Assembly: GCF_040807025.1 (NCBI RefSeq)
Contig: NC_090952.1
Location: 16,489,068 to 16,553,067 of the forward strand
Direction: 5' to 3'
Origin: Struthio camelus
Taxonomy: Eukaryota; Chordata; Aves; Struthioniformes; Struthionidae
DNA length: 64,000 nucleotides
Notes under the pieces: generated by a model
Database searches by the model: none
What the model was told of the DNA's origin: nothing
The model's input: only the letters and a program-made list of their open reading frames with translations
Made by a program: the position numbers and the translations under genes
In this document: positions 1 through 15,300 of the stretch, in pieces
Layout of the letters: each line of letters opens with the position of its first letter
Numbering within the stretch: the stretch's first letter is position 1

Positions 1-2478
1 AGCCTTATACCAAGATTCCTAATATGTGAATATCAGCACTGGCAATACTATAAGTTGGTCAATATCTTTATCAGTCCTTTATTATTTGTGAAGCGTAAGT
101 GGAGAGGTTCCTCTTTGCTTTTCTTTCACTATCAACTGAGATTAAATTTGAAATTGATTTTGGTAATATCTGTGTCCCAGCGAAGTGACACTGTGTCAGA
201 AGCTTTGCCATTGTGGTGTTTTTCACTTCTCACTTCCCTATGGTCACCAATGCTGAGCGGTACCATGCCTCATTTTTAGGTTCTCTGGTGCAGGGTCTAG
301 TTTTAAAACCAAGGGAAAAGTAGCTGTGATGACATTACATATCATCATAGGCAATATCCTATGGCCAGAAACTTTACCAGAAGTGGAATATCTGTGTTTA
401 GCCTGTTCTTATGCTGACAGAGTTCAAACATTACAGTTCCCATATGCTATTCAGTTTGGAGCTGTTCTTCAGTGTTTCTGTTGGAGCCATGCTGCAGGGC
501 AGAAGGGAGTGAGGACTCCCGGAGCCATAAAGGTAGAAAGCAAAGATTATTACATTATTGAAGGCACTTCTCTGAGGAAGCAGTGTGATCCCTGGGCCCA
601 GTGACTCTTCATAAGCAGTTTAATTTTTTTGGCCGGATTGTCCTTTCGCTAAAGTAGTCCTTACTCTCCCTTATGTTTACCCTTGGTATATCTTTAAAGA
701 ACAATTTTTATCCCAGTTCAGTTACAAGAAGCTCTTTTAATCTCCTTGTATAAAAGCTATTTTTTATTTCTTTGCACTGGATTTATATTGGATCCCGCTT
801 AACCAGAGCTATGCTATCCTGTGTATTGGTTTTAGTGCCTCCCTACAGCTAGCAAACAGCTCTCACCAGCTGGGACTTGGGATCACCTCTGCCTTTTTTT
901 GCAGCTGCATCACTTCAGTAGACCTTTGTTGTCCTGTGATTGATTAGAAACTCCTTCTTCACCCTTTCTTTCTCTTTCTCTGTCATTTCCAGCTGATGAA
1001 CTTGCAATCTCTGCTTTTGCTCCTTACTTAAGGTTCATTATATTTGCCATTGGTGCTATGGAAGGCACAGCTCCACTTTCAAGGTTCTGCCCCTCCCCAT
1101 GTGCCAAGTGCTGGAGGGCATTTGCAGTGCTGAGGAGTTAAGTAAGTAATTTAGTAAGTTTAATAAGCCAGAATGGGCATAAAGCAATAAATAAGGGTAA
1201 GATGGGGGGAGTCTGTTAGTCAGACTTCACTGGGTAAAGTCTTACCAACGTGTTCACCTTGCCTGGGTTCTTTACTCTGCTGAAATTAGAGGCATGGATT
1301 CCCATAGATTTCCATGGCAGCATAGCTAAAACAACACTTTTAAAAGCCCTTTCCTCTGTTGGTAGCTTAAATGTTTAGCCAACAATCTCTGTTAGGCTAA
1401 AGCTCTGTATGCTCTTTCTATAGGTATTCAAAACAGGAACTTGCATGTATACATTTGATTTGATATGGAGCTTTGAGGGATTTTATCAAAACCTGGTTGA
1501 ATATCCTCCAAATGTTTCTTTATAGAACCATATGTACTCAGACGTGAGATAAGTAAGCGAGAGCACTGAAGGCACCAGCAAAGCAGCCTAAAGAAGTATA
1601 GGAAGGCAACAGCTCATGAAGGATATAAACTAGTTTTCATACTTGCTTTTCTGCTGTAAGTACAGCAGAGGGAGTCCAGGTAATTGGCAGCTCAGCATAG
1701 CCCAGAACTGTGGGAGTACCTGTGGGACAGCGCTGGCTGTCGGTGTAGGCTGGGGAGAAAAAAGGCCATGGAAGAACAGGTAGATTCAGAAAATCATTCA
1801 GTTTTTATGTACTTTCAAAAGTACATAAACCTTGGAGGGAAATACAGTTAGCCACGTAGATCTGGTCACAATATAGTGAAGAGTTGTGTTTGAAAGTTAC
1901 CAAAAATTACCACAATGCAGAATCTAATCCTCCCCCAAATCATTCCTACTTATTTTAATAGGTCTGTTCTCCTTGGTAGTGTGTGTTGGAAATGATTATG
2001 ACACTGTCCAAGGGATGTTTGAGCATAAGGAGGAATATGCTGTAGTGAACTGATTTTAATTTCCCTAAGGTTATATTTCTTATGGTGAGCTGTTGCGCAT
2101 GTATATGTGTGCATTTCACCAGGATTTTAATTAACAGTGCCAGATCGCTGCTTTTAACAGCAGGAAAACCTCGAGGGGCCAGGTATGGTTTGATTTGCAT
2201 GCGTATGAATTTCAATTTGCTAGCAATAGTCCCTTGAAGTATCTGTGGTAACTGGTGTTTGCAGCATCTGAAAGCAGATGTAGGCTATGATAAGTGCAAT
2301 TACCTCTGAGGATGCCTGGCTTTCAGCTGATCCTTCAGGATGTGGAGGGTGGCTCTACAGAGGTCCAGCAGTGCCTCTTGGAGAAAAGTGACCCCTTGTC
2401 CCTGCTGCTCATTTCCACCTCTTCTCTGGTTGATGTGCTTGTGAGGCTTGCAATCAACTGAAATTGGCTGAAGAGCAG

Positions 2479-2514
2479 CCCCCCCCCCCCCCAAAAAAAA
2501 AAAAAAAAAAAAAA
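2479..2514. repeat. C-run followed by A-run
   Basis: Fourteen C residues run directly into about 22 A residues. This is a compound homopolymer and is length-unstable. It is the kind of tract that produces assembly or sequencing length errors. Confidence 0.95.
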
Positions 2515-5304
2515 GATTTTCAACTGCGTGATTTCCACAGTTCAGTTCCTCACACAATGGCGTTGATGCTTGTGCTGTCATGGCATAGGCACATGCATGG
2601 AAGGGAAATTAGAAACCTAGGATGAAATGGGCGATGTAGCTGATAGTGCTGGGTTAAACGAACATCAAGCTGTGGGCCAAGTGCCTTTTACCAAGTTGCT
2701 GAGCAGAGTTAGTTTGAAATTAGAATTTATGATTTGAAATGTTATTCTCCCTAGAAATATTAATTCTACATTCATCAGCTCCCCATGGTGGGAGAGAAAC
2801 ATTATTTAGAAATAAATATTTTTGTTTTGAAATCTTCAAAATGAAATTGAGTCCAGATCTCTACCTCACAAATCTGGGAGATTTGACTCTATAGCTGGAG
2901 CTGCAGGACCAGCAGGTTTGGCCAGGCCTCTCATGCCATGGGAGCCTAGAAAACCTGGCACCTTCTAACAAGGGGAGTTAATTAATAGCCTAGCACAGAG
3001 GAATGATCTTGGTGCTGAGAAGAAAAAGATACTAAATGAAAGGAGTTGGTTGCGGGGAATTAGGAAACTAGGCTTGTCAGTGAAGCGCTTCAAGTGTTGT
3101 GGTCTGAGAGAGGGGAGAGCTGCTTTCTCGAGGTGCTTGTTAAGAGGTGGTGGAGTTCAGCAGGGGTGCTGAAGGAGGTGGGATGTACCCATGATGTCCT
3201 GGTGGGCATCAGAGATGATGGGAAGCGACAGCACTGAGATAAGGGCTTATCATAGGTGAAGGAAGAGGTTCAAGTCACATTCTTAAAGAACTGGACAAGG
3301 AAAAAGTAATAGGTGAAAAAGAGGAAGAGAGATGAAATGAAACAATTTAGTGGTGCCCTAGAAAAAGAAAAATAATTTATCTTTTTTTTTTGACATGCTA
3401 TAATGGAACAGAAGGTCTAGAAGATGAAGTTTTTCTTGACTTTCAAGGAGATTCATGGGAAAAAACTTCCAGATTCCTATATTGTTTCCTTTGCTGGAGG
3501 TGTGAATTCTCAAAGTCACCTAAGAGAGTGAGGTACCTAAGGTACATAAATCACAGTAGAATTCAAAAATAACTAAATATGTAGCATCATCAGGCCCCTT
3601 TGGAAAGCCCAGCTCTGGTTGCAGAGCATGTGTGTGTTGTATCTGTACCTGCCTATACTAAGCCATTTACCAACAGAAGAAAATAACTCTTTCTCTGTAT
3701 GTATTGCACAGGCAGACCAATATTTCGGACTAATATTATGAATAGATGTACCCATGGCCACCAGGATAGCAGCGAGCCAGCTGAATTGTGTGTGTAGAGA
3801 AGTCAGTCTGTGTAGGATAAGCGCAAAAAAACCATGGATTTGAAGAATAAGGAATTGATTTCCTACGACAGAATGAGCCCTCAGATCCTGTGAGAGTCTT
3901 TTTCAGATCATGGTTCTTTACAGTATCCAAAAGTGAGAACAGAGTGATGCGCCCGTTATTTAAATGCTTGCTGCTCTCTAGAGGATGAAAATATTTGTGG
4001 TGTGAGCGTGTGTCATGTATCCTCTTTTCTTTGTCCGTGTTCCTTGGCACAGTATTTTTGCACTTTGAAAAGAAGAAAGTTCACAACAGAAATGTTCAAT
4101 TAACTGTTAAACACTCTCATCAATTCAGGGATCATTTCCAAATCTGATGGATGAGTTCAAAATATTCAATTCATTCTAACCATCAGGCGGAAGAACAGTC
4201 TAACTCCTGAGGAGAAAAGAGCAGATAAATGCTGAAATGAACTTGCATATCTTTAAGAAGTAGGATGTGGAGAAGACATTGAGTTATGAACGTGAAAACT
4301 TCCCAAGTATGTACTGTAAGTGGAATAATAGTGGGTAGTGTCTCAAGCTAAGCATTTTCTTTCCCTGACTTCGTTTTGATCCAAGTTTAAAAGGCACAGG
4401 ATTTGTGTTTGTATAAATATGGAGAGAGTCTTATGCCATGTAAAATTCAGTTATTTTCTACAACAGTAAAAGAAAAATGTAAAATGCAATTTAAGTTTAA
4501 AGTGCACAAAAAATAAAGTCCAACAGGAAAGACTAAAGGAAGACATTGTGCATTCTTAGTTAAGTGAGAGATTTTACAACTCTCAGAAAAAACCACCATT
4601 TTAAATTAAGTTTATTTGGACAGTTAAGATATTTTTTGGATTTCTAATCAGTTCTGTTCCTCACAGATGCAAACAATGGATTCATGCTGCAAAGATTATA
4701 GAGAGAGAGAGTTTTGAATTGATGCAACTCCTAAGCCACTGAAGACTGAGTATAAACAAATGAAGTTTCCTGTTAGTATGATTCTGTTTCGTATCAGCAG
4801 TGCTCTTAAATTCACATATTCTATTTTTTATTAAAAACAAGTTATGTAACATGAAAAAATGTTGTAGGGTATATTACAGTGAATTCAGTTACAGTTTGCA
4901 ATTCAATTTCCTATAATTCTGCATTATGTATTAATAGACTCAATTATACTTCCACGGAATTTTTAGACTCCAGTTCCGGTAGTTTCCATTCCAAACTACA
5001 TGCTGAATCTGATGAACTATGAACTTTTTAACAACACCAAAGCCAATAGGGGGTGCACTGGTAGCAATGGAACAGATGATTTCATACTGTTACATTTTCA
5101 GAATACCCGGAGTTTCCATAGCTGAACTGCTTCCATTGCTGTGGAGTGATGCGATGCACAGTGTAAGTGGTCTACTCAAGAAAAAGATAAGTTATCATAT
5201 TTGCTTAAATTACCATAATAATAATGTTAATAAAAAATGTGTCACAAAAGTGCTGAATGGATTCCTGTAAAGACAGTGTCCATATATGAAAGTCAGGAAT
5301 TTGG

Positions 5305-5462
5305 AAGAGAAGGAAGAGTTATTCTCCCCATTTTGTGGGTGGAGAATCCTAGAATTGAGATATCAAGTGACACAATCAAGTTCACTCAGGGAGTCTGTAA
5401 TGGAACCGAGAACTGAACCCAAATCTTGCAAGTCTCAGGGAGCCGTTTTATAACGCATCTGA
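5305..5462 (+). repeat. MIR-like SINE remnant (sense)
   Basis: The stretch reads like a MIR core-SINE in sense orientation. It contains a TCCCCATTTT block, then a segment resembling the AGTGAC...TTCACTCAGG 'tRNA-SINE core' text, then GAACTGAACCC shortly before the end. It is heavily diverged, as expected for an amniote-age element. Recognition is by eye, with no alignment score. Confidence 0.6.
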
Positions 5463-6296
5463 GCTAATAAAACTATGGCTCCCACTGAAAAAAGGAGATC
5501 TCATTACCTCCCATCCACTCCCTTATGCCAGTGCTAGTGTATGTTTGACCATTCATTGAGCCAGTTCAGGGAATCCCCCAAACAAAAAACCCAACTCATG
5601 CTTTCTTAGCGGTGGGAGAAAGGCGAAGAGGAAAAGCACTTCTTTCTCCTAACTTTCTCTTGCTGTGTCTTTTTCACTTACTACAAAGACCTGATAACGT
5701 TGTGTGAGCCTGTATCAGCACGGTAATCCCAGGGCACCAGAAGTCTGAGCACTGAAAAGGGAACCTGCCTTCCCTTCCACAACCACTACCCCTCTTGTTC
5801 TGGTCTGTTGAGGTCTGGTGTGGTTCCAGTGCAGCGGCATGAATTTTACCATTACAGCAGTATAAATATATCAACAGTGAAACATAGACTGGGTTTCTCC
5901 TTAACATCTGGTTAGTGTAAAGTAAGTAAGTTTTGGGTAAATGAACAGAGCCTAAATTGGCAGAAAATGTTATTTATGTCGTACATGGGTATCACTTCCC
6001 TCACTTGTAAACTCTATAAAATAATCAGCTTCATTAATTGATCAAAATGTAAAAAAATAAACAAATCAGCTGCACTTAGCTTGGTCTTTACAGAACAAAA
6101 ATCTGTTATTTATAGAGCCTAATTTTTCCATTTCCCTTCTTACGCTAACCTTTCTTTGCTGGTCCACTTATTAGTAACACTTACTTTTGGGAGATTGTAA
6201 TGTTGCCGAAAGCACACAAAGTACAATTCCTCTAGCCATTAATCCTTGTCTTGATGCTACCTCCACAGTACAATGCCTCTCTCTTTCACCCCTGGC

Positions 6297-6312
6297 TTTT
6301 TTTTTTTCTTTT

Positions 6313-6344
<32 letters not shown>

Positions 6345-6350
6345 TTTTTA
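6297..6350. repeat. (TTTC)n microsatellite
   Basis: About eight uninterrupted TTTC units are flanked by T-runs. This is a simple polypyrimidine tract. Confidence 0.95.
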
Positions 6351-9300
6351 TCCCTACTATTTACCCCAGTGCAGCCACTCCAAGAGGTAATTCCTTTTGT
6401 GGCAGGATTGCCACAAACTAACTCCTATTTACGCTGGCTGCAATTTTCAATTAAACACAGGAACTTAACTTTAGCAGAGGGTCCTATAGAATCCACGGAG
6501 TCCAGCATTTGGGACTTAGATTTGCTTTCCCAGCTTGAAACTTTGAAGTTGGGAAGCATGAGAGAGTGCTTGGATGAAGTGGTAAAAGTGTCTTTCAAAT
6601 AAGAGCTTTAAAGCAGAAAACATGTTAACCCAAGGGCTCTGAGGTTAGGGAAAAACAAAAGGCAGGAAAACAAATCTCATACTGAAATAATGTGTTGGCC
6701 TAGTATCCAGAAACATGGTTTACGGCAAACAAGTTGCTGAGTTAGTCTTTGTACAGTATAATAATGTCAGAGACATAAAAAAACCAGGACTTCTTTTAAA
6801 TGACATCTCTAAGGTGTCCAGTCTAAACCAATTAGGCTTTAAGCAGAAGACTGTGAAATGCCACTTAACGTGCTGTTTTTAAGCTTATAACAACCAACTG
6901 CAGTGAGAAGGAGCCGTAAGCTTTCTGTTTTGTCAAATGTGAGCCACACTAGAAACTATAATCAGATATCGAGAAGAATTTCAGTGTCTAAAACAATTCC
7001 CATTACAGTTTCTCAATTAACTCTGTATATCAAAATAGTTTAGTAACTCTGCCAGTTAGTTTTATATGTTAAAAAAAAAAAAGGCATATACATATGGGAT
7101 CTATTTTGAATGTACCTACCGCACTATATCATTAAAAAAATCGGCCAAGAGTTTCTGGCTGCATGGAATAAAATATGTCTTAAAGCAGACAAGAAACAAT
7201 CTTGAGTATTTCTGATCTTGTCAATCCCTCCCTGTCACAGATGTGTACAGCCATTTAGCAGCCGTATCTGAAACTTTTTTTTACAATTTTTCTCTCCCCT
7301 AGTCATACTAAAAAAAATCCCAGTACGTTGTCTGCAAATGAGATTTAAATCACATAGTAACCAGTGGATAAAAATATTAATAGTACAAAAATGCAATGGT
7401 CTAATTGTTTAACAATTTTTATCAATATTTAGAAGTGTCCAAGAAAAAGGGGATCTGAAAAGACTTAAATCTGAATTAGGTTAACTACCTTTGACAAGTT
7501 TACACGAGAGACATCAAGACTGTGTGTTCTCCTTGCTACTTTAAGTTTTCTTCTGGCTTCCTGTTTGAAAGATTCCAGCCAAAGTTAAATCAATCCACTC
7601 TGCTGATTTCCAACATTAGACATGTCCCACCTTTTTTTTTTTTAACCCTGCTTTCAGACTGACTTTCTCCCAATTGAAATTCAGTCCCTCAATGGTTGGT
7701 TTTTTACTTGCTTCTAAACGTTGATAAAAAAGGGTTTTCTTCACTCCCTCAATTTGATGTGACAGGGCCCTGACATGAATAATGGACGTGTTTCTTTCAC
7801 AGGCAAATCAACTTAATTTAGCATGCCTTTATACTTTCAATAGCAAAGCCACAAGCCTGTAAATTCCATGAGATCCTTTAGGTTTGCAGAAATCTTTAGA
7901 ATTAGCAGAAAACGTATAAAGTAAACAGCACTTATTTTGTCAAAATACTTGAATAACTTTTATGCAGGAGCTAGAGATGAATATATCACTTCCTAATCAG
8001 ATTGTGATTTACATGCAGTTGAGGATGGGCTGCCCAGGCTCAGCCTGCTCTTTTGCTAAAGGAGAAAAGAGGGGTAGGAGGAATAAATCATCACAAACAT
8101 TAAATAGAACTAAAATCCCAAATTCTTTTCTGAAGCTAAAGGAGAGAAGTGGAATTAGGAGGAGAGGTTAATGCAACAGTAGCTACTTCAGCAGAACTCA
8201 GTTCTGTGCCCATCTCTCTGGAAAATCCCACTTGGAAGAGTTGTAGCTTTGCACGGTGTCATGCTGCACAAACAGGAAGCAATGAGGGGAGAAAAGGAGA
8301 ATTATTTACTATTTACTGAAAAGTTATGGGAGGGTGAGAGACCAAAACAACCCACCAAGTTTAGAAAATAACCTGCATGTATGCAGCGATGTGCGCTCAT
8401 AGGCATCATTTTAGAGAGGTGAAACTAAGTGCCCTGACTAGCTATGACGTCATTGTTTTAAGGGTAGCAGCTTTATCTCTGGCTCTGTGATGGTGGAAAG
8501 GATTCATTAATAAGATGCTATAAGATTTGCCTTAAGTAGGTCGAGTAACAAAAATCTTCTTTGAAGCTTCAGAGGACAACTTTGCATTTCTATTCGGTTA
8601 TGTGGTTTCAGAGTGTATCAGAATAGACTGGTACCTCCCCTGTCACCTAGAATAAATCTTCCTTGAAGCCACCAGCTGCAAGGGTGAGCACTGTTCTTTT
8701 TCCTCACAGAACTCCAAGGAGAAGAACTTACGGTAACTTTCTCAGCTTGCCCTTTTTACCATTGGGACTCATCTACCAGGATCGCTGCTGATAGAAAGCA
8801 GCCTGGTAATGCTATTAAAGGCAAATAGAGGTTAATTCTATTGTCATTACTTATTATCATAGCATCAAGCAGCTGTAACAGCTCATTCATTAGAATACCC
8901 TGACAGTGTTGATAGTGTATCAGTGAATAGTAAATAGGCTTGTTTGAGGGGTAGGAACTCTATTTCTAGAAATCATTCTGTTTGCATAACAAACCATTAC
9001 AAAAATCCTTCCCTTTCTTTGAGCATTAAATAAATAAAATAGAAGCTACTTTAAGACAGAATCTTCTTGAATTAAATGCTGCTTGATTCTAAGGAATCAG
9101 ACTGGGCAAGAGAAAAATGGGCCATACAGAGGCTCTGCTGCATTCAGCCTTGCTTAACTAGATGAAATCAAGTTCCATGGCTAAAGGGATCCTACATACC
9201 TCCAGGTCTGTCTGTAATAAGTAGTTAATCAACCAATTAGGGGAACCAACAATTACAAATTGGGAAGTAGAGAGAAAGGAAAGAAGAAGGGGGAATGGGT

Positions 9301-12300
9301 CAAGGTAGGCTGTAATCCTTTTGAAAAGGTTTCTAACGTTAACTCCTAAAGAATTACGTTCTACCATACCTTGACTGATTTGTTTTCCCCCCTTCCTCCT
9401 CCTTCCTCTTTCCTACTCGTTGGGTCAGTTAATTGGCTGATTAACTAGCAATTACCTCTGGGACCAGCTCTGTACAGGGTCCTTTTTAATCTAGAATTTT
9501 GTTGACAAAGGCAGCAGAGCAAATTCATCTCGTACTAGCTTGTTGGAGTGAATGGGCTGACATACAGGACAAAGTTGACCCATTGTATCACAGGCACTGT
9601 GTTTTTAAAGCATTTGATTGACCTGGGACTTTTAAAATTACATTCCTGTTCTGCAAAATCTGTTCATTTTGGTTAGGAGTGGGAACAAGAGCTTGGGAGG
9701 GAAGTCCATCAGGTGGCAGATAACTGTCTAGAGTGGCAATATCCTCCAGCCCAAGTGTCTATGTAATGATTTAACAGCTGAATGTTGTGTCACCTCCCTT
9801 CTCTCTCAGCCCTAAGTTTAGAAGGGAATCCTACCAGGCTGGCACTACTGCAGTCTTGCGGTCATGGTCTTTTTCCTTAGCATTTTCCATCATGATTAAT
9901 TGGCCCAAATTCTAGTTCTTATCCAAGCAGCAGCCCCAGAGGACAGGGGGGTTAACATATTCTTATAACTTGCTCTTATCTTTGGCTGCTAGCCCTGGCA
10001 TGACACTCGACTTCTACAGCTACTGAAAGGTTAATCGGTGCATTAATGGGTGACAGAGTATAGCAGAGCTCTGATGTACCTGGTTGCCTCCCAGTCTCTG
10101 CCTGGGACGTCTTTTACATGACGTCTCCCTCCCCTTGTTCCTGGTATAGGGCTCTTCTGCTGGCTTTCTGCAGCCCTATGAAGGGTACTCCATGCTGTGG
10201 AAATAAGGCCCAGTGCATTTGCTGCAGTACTCGAAGCACCAGAAGAGTTAAACAGGACCCTGCAAATAGAAATCTTTCATTCTTGCATATCCTTGTTGTC
10301 TTTGGAGGGTGGAGGGAGTTAGTGCTCCTGCTGCTTCCATGGGCTGCTCTGCTGCGGAGGGGGGTGGACTTTATGCATGGTTACTAGGCAGTAGGGAAAG
10401 CATGATAAGGGAGGGGACGGAGATCCTGTTTTGGGAAAACTCAAACCAAAGAGCCAACTCTGAACATTGGAGCCAAAAGGCAGAGGATTAGATTATTCAG
10501 GGATCTGGCAAATTCCCTAGAACACTGGGACCTGGCAGGAACACATCCCTTCCTGCATGAAAGGGGCTCTGTATTTTAGAGTTGCAAAGAGTGCATGGGT
10601 TAAAAATAGGCTAGCCTGGGAAGAAAAAAAAAAAAAACCAACAACAACATAAAGATGAGTAATATGGCTTATGTATTGGGGGAAAATGGGAGAATTTTTT
10701 TTTCCCCCCCCCGTTACATGCAAGGGTGTAAAATCCTGCTGCTGGGTTTTATTTTCAGGGCAGGTACGTGGAATGGTAACAGTTTTATCAGCAGGTCTGT
10801 ATCTGCCATCCTGTTCGTAGTGCTACAAATGCTCTAAGGAACAGTGCAGGTGAAACATGCTTTTTAGGGCAAAGTAATTTTGCAGGCTGAGGGACCAAAA
10901 CCAGGGAGACTAATCATAAGAATGACAGTAGCTATTTTAAGAAGCGGAGCAGAGGTAGGGGGTATGGTTGCATCCTGCCCATCTGCAGTGATGCAGCTCT
11001 CCCGAATCCAATGTGCAGAGATAGCATCTTCTATAGCTGAACATATCACCATTTCTACCTAGTGGTCACCGCCGCCGTGAGTTTACTCTCAGTGATTTGG
11101 CAGGACATAGCGTGAGCTCCCTCTCACTTCAGACAAAATCTCCTAGGCTAACACAAGCGTTTTTGTTAAAAATCTTTAAATTAACGCAGCTAGTTTTGTG
11201 TGGAGCAATTTGAGGGCACTCAGACAAGCCATCCTGCAAATTAGGCAACAGGGTGGTAACCTCTAGCAGAGGATGGTAGCAAACAGCTGGACAATGGTAA
11301 CTTCCGGACTGTAATAACAGCTACTTGCAGAGTGAGCATCTGTTTGTACCTTCAGGGACTACCAAAAGGACAAGGGGTGGTAGCTGCTTTAAAGCAGCAT
11401 AAGTATGGGTTAAATTTCCAGATAATGTTATTAATGACTAGAATTTCACGTCCTACCCAAATTAGCATGGCCTCTTTATAAAGAGCTTGATTTTGAAGAA
11501 CTGTCGTCTCTCACAGACAGAAATATGTCTGCAGTACACTGCCACCTGAGAGAGCTGCATGTGAGCTGGTGAGTACTGCATAGCTGGATAAATGGTAGCT
11601 GTTCTGTTTCCATGCAAAAGTATTCCGAGTAGGCACATGGGCTAGGAGTTTTACAAGTCCTTAAATTATGCTGACACTTTTGAAAAAGTCTAGTCCTTTT
11701 CCTTCAAACTTCTGTGCTGTAGTATTATACCTGAAATGAGAAGAGATGTAGGTTTGAAAAGCAAAGGAAAAGAAGGAAAAGTCACTTCTTTTTTGAACGT
11801 GAGAACATGCTACCTGGCTCAGGGAACAGCTGAGAAAGTCAGTGGAGGGGAGACAACAGAAGGAGATGTTAACTTTGAATATCATTGGATTAGTTTCAGT
11901 TCCACAAGTTACTTCTGAGCCTAAGGAAACATTTGATATCCAATTTACATTTTTATTAGAGGAATAATACATGGTAGCATCATAAAAGTGATAAAAAGTG
12001 ATCCTCAGATCTGGACAAAATCAGCACAGACTTGTCACTTTGGTGGTCACATTCCTGGATTCTCCAGGACATGACTCACCCTACAACTAACCATTTAGCA
12101 GTACCACTTAGGGGTTTAGAGGAGAAATTACCCAGGAGCCATGTGAACTGCTAAAGCATTTTGTGTCATTGCAGGTCTGAAGAGTCCTTAATGCTAAGGG
12201 TTTGGAGGGCTTAGATTAGAGGCAGATATTCCTCAGAGACCGGGATCTGCTATAAGCAGCATACTTCCTGCATTGACACAGGAAGCAACACAAAATAATC

Positions 12301-15300
12301 ATTATAATCACTTTCAAGTGATGTTCATTGGCCTTATAAATTAAGATCGCAATTAACAGAGAGAAATAATACTATTACTGGGGCTGAACTGAGAAAAGCA
12401 CGTGTATGTAGAGAGAGACGGGATCAAAGTAGTATCTCCAGTCCATTTCATGAATGCATGCATTTCTAGAATCAAATCCTTCAAGAGCAAGCTGGGTGAG
12501 TAATGCCCTTTTCCTAGGATTAAGCTTAGGAAGGAACATTTGATTCTTCATCCTGTTTTTCCCTACCTGCATTCTTTACACAAACAATTAATAGGATTTT
12601 TTCGCCATGGCAGGGAGTATAAAAAGAATAAATGACAGGCTGAGGAATGCATCCCAGGACCTAATAAAATCAACAAGTTTCCCTATAGACCAGAAAGGTG
12701 CTGTGTATCCTGAGCTTATTGAGATTTTCAAGGAAAGAGGTGGATGCCATGCTGGACTATGCACTCAAACAGTTTGCATGCCTTTTCTCCTTGTAAAGGG
12801 AAAGAGGGAAAGATGTTTTTGGTGTAAACGGCCTAGTAGAAGACAACCTGAAGAAGGGACTCTTAGCCCTTTGTGGAAGGGAAGAACATCAGTTTTCTTG
12901 TCTTTTCTTGTCTGGGAAAAAGCATGACATTTTAAAGTGTTAAGAGGTTATTTATCTTAGCTTTTAAAACTCCATTTGTCATAAAAGAGACAATTGTAGT
13001 TATAATCCCAGTGAAAATGCATGGATAGTGTTTCTGAGATTTTCTTTAGAGATATGGAGGCGGTTGCTGTGTGTGTGCAAAACTAAAAAAGGAATTATCC
13101 TGTTCTGATTTCCTGCTCATTCGATGTCTCCTAATCTCATCTTGTACTCACTGGTCACTTGTATGACAGGGGAAGAGGAGGGAGAACCTTCAGTGGGTGC
13201 TAGCCTCCTATCCCTGAGTGATCAGAAGCTAGCTGCTTGCAGGAAAGGGGCTTGTTTTCAAAGGTGTAGAGTGGCTGGTTCTCTTTCAATTCTAGAATGG
13301 AATTCAGGCTGCTTTTGTGCCCTGTTAAATATGGGTTAGAGAGGTAAAGAGAGACAGCTTAAGTAGTCAGCCCATCATAACAGAAATAATAACATTATTA
13401 AAAAGGACAATAGGAAAAAAAATGACTGCTTTTTAGTTAATCAGTCAGTTTGCCTTTTGGGCCATGCCCTGCGCCTCTGCCGTGCTCCTGTTGTCTCCAG
13501 GATGCTTTCCTCTCCAACTGATCCAGAAGGTGACCACTGTAATACAAACGAGAGCAGAGCAATGGTAAACTGTCATTTTTAAAGAATTAAAAATACAAAA
13601 ATCTAGTTCTTCTCATGCCCCCATGCATCATTGTACAGGCTCTGAACAGACAAGCCCACTATTACAATGTTGTCAGGGCCCTGCTAGTTTTCTAGTTCAA
13701 ATCCTTGTTCATGCTGTTTGCTAAGCACTTGTTCACTGTGACAGCTTTCAGCAAAACAGAACACACTGAATGCTTCTTTCCAAACAGCTCTGTCCTGCTG
13801 GGCTTCAAGTGAAACAAGCCCTTCAGACTTCATCATGTGAACTTTTCATAAGGAACAATCTCCTTTAGACAATTCCTTTCAGAGATACTATCCGTGAAAC
13901 TGGGACTTGGGGATGAGGTGACATCACAGCCTTCTTCCTCTGGCCAGGGTCATGGCCACCAAAGTTGTATTTGTCAGGAGGCCTCCACATAGCATGGTTC
14001 ATGATTTCCTTAATCCTTAATTAATGTTTCCCCATTAAAAAATCCCCAACAACTTTAAAGTTTATTTTAATATGTTTTCTGTTGAGAGAAAAGCAAATGC
14101 TTCTGTGCAACAACCCAGCAAAGGCTGGCTTGTAAAAAACAGAATTGACTAGTATAAATGTAACTCACATGCAGTTAAATCTTAAAAGCTGGTGGACCAA
14201 AACTGAGGGAGATCTTCGCCATTTCCATTGTTGCTGTCTGTACATTATTCCATTCCCCTCTCACTCATCTGCCTGCGCTCTTCTCGGTAACAATCACCTG
14301 TAGAAATGAACAAGAGGCTTGATGACCAAGGAAAAGTGCTATCTTCTTATCAGTGAGTTAGCCAGTAACCCCGGGCAAAGTGTGTTGTGTTACACAGCCT
14401 GGGAGCATGCACAGGGTTGTGTGCACTTCAGTGGCAAGAAATTAGCCCATTGGGTCTCCTCCCACCCCATTGCTGAGGGGAGAAGTTAGAAAGGTACCAC
14501 CACCTCCTCAGGAGGTGGCGGTCAAACTGATGACCTTGAGAATGTTACTTTTACCACCCTTCTTCACACAAATCTGTGAAAGCTGCCCTCCCCCAACCCA
14601 GCCGGCCACCACCCCAAGCATCTGTCTCTGCTGGGTAGGAGAGAAATAGTAATGTGATAAAAGCACAAGAGAAACAGCCATTATGTAGAAAAGTGAAAGG
14701 ATCAGAAGGCTGAAGCTGTGTTATGGAGTGTAGAATGTGTTACTTCTGGTAGTTGGGTGGCTTATTGACAGAGGAATGGAGTGTTTCTTTGGTTCTGTAT
14801 TTTTCACTTTTCTTGCTTCGGTAAGTTTATATACAAAAAATGATATCTCATGAATAAGCTGGTATTGATTACTGACTTTTTTTCCTACTGTATTTGTAAT
14901 GTATTTTTTTTTAAAGAACTGTTCTTCTGCACTCCTTTGTAAAAAAGAAGATAGAAAATATCCCCAAAATGCATTAAGAAGGCATTGACATTAAATATTT
15001 TAAAATCAAATGCCCATGAGAAAATCCAAATGTAAAGAAACGTCCTTCACTCCCAAGTGGTGTTTAGTCTTTCACAAGAACATGGTAATAGCATTTTAAC
15101 TGCCTGCTGGTAAAGCTGGTAACTCTGAAACCTTTCTGTGTTTTACCCACCTTCTGTGATGAAATATGAGGGACAGTATCACAATTATGAGCTCCAGAGA
15201 GCATCTTTTCCTTACCACAATTATATCTGATGTTATTGTCTGATAGCGGATATAAATATTATCAGTTCAAAGGGAAGGCAGTCTGATATGCATATGGGAA

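Noticed and set aside
6297-6350. Phe/Ser/Leu-rich frames over the TTTC repeat
   Set aside because: Products of microsatellite translation, not coding sequence.
12607-12927. 106-codon frame beginning with a near-perfect start context (GCCATGG)
   Set aside because: No family resemblance, no second exon or poly(A) context, and composition like the surrounding non-coding DNA. The start context alone is weak evidence.
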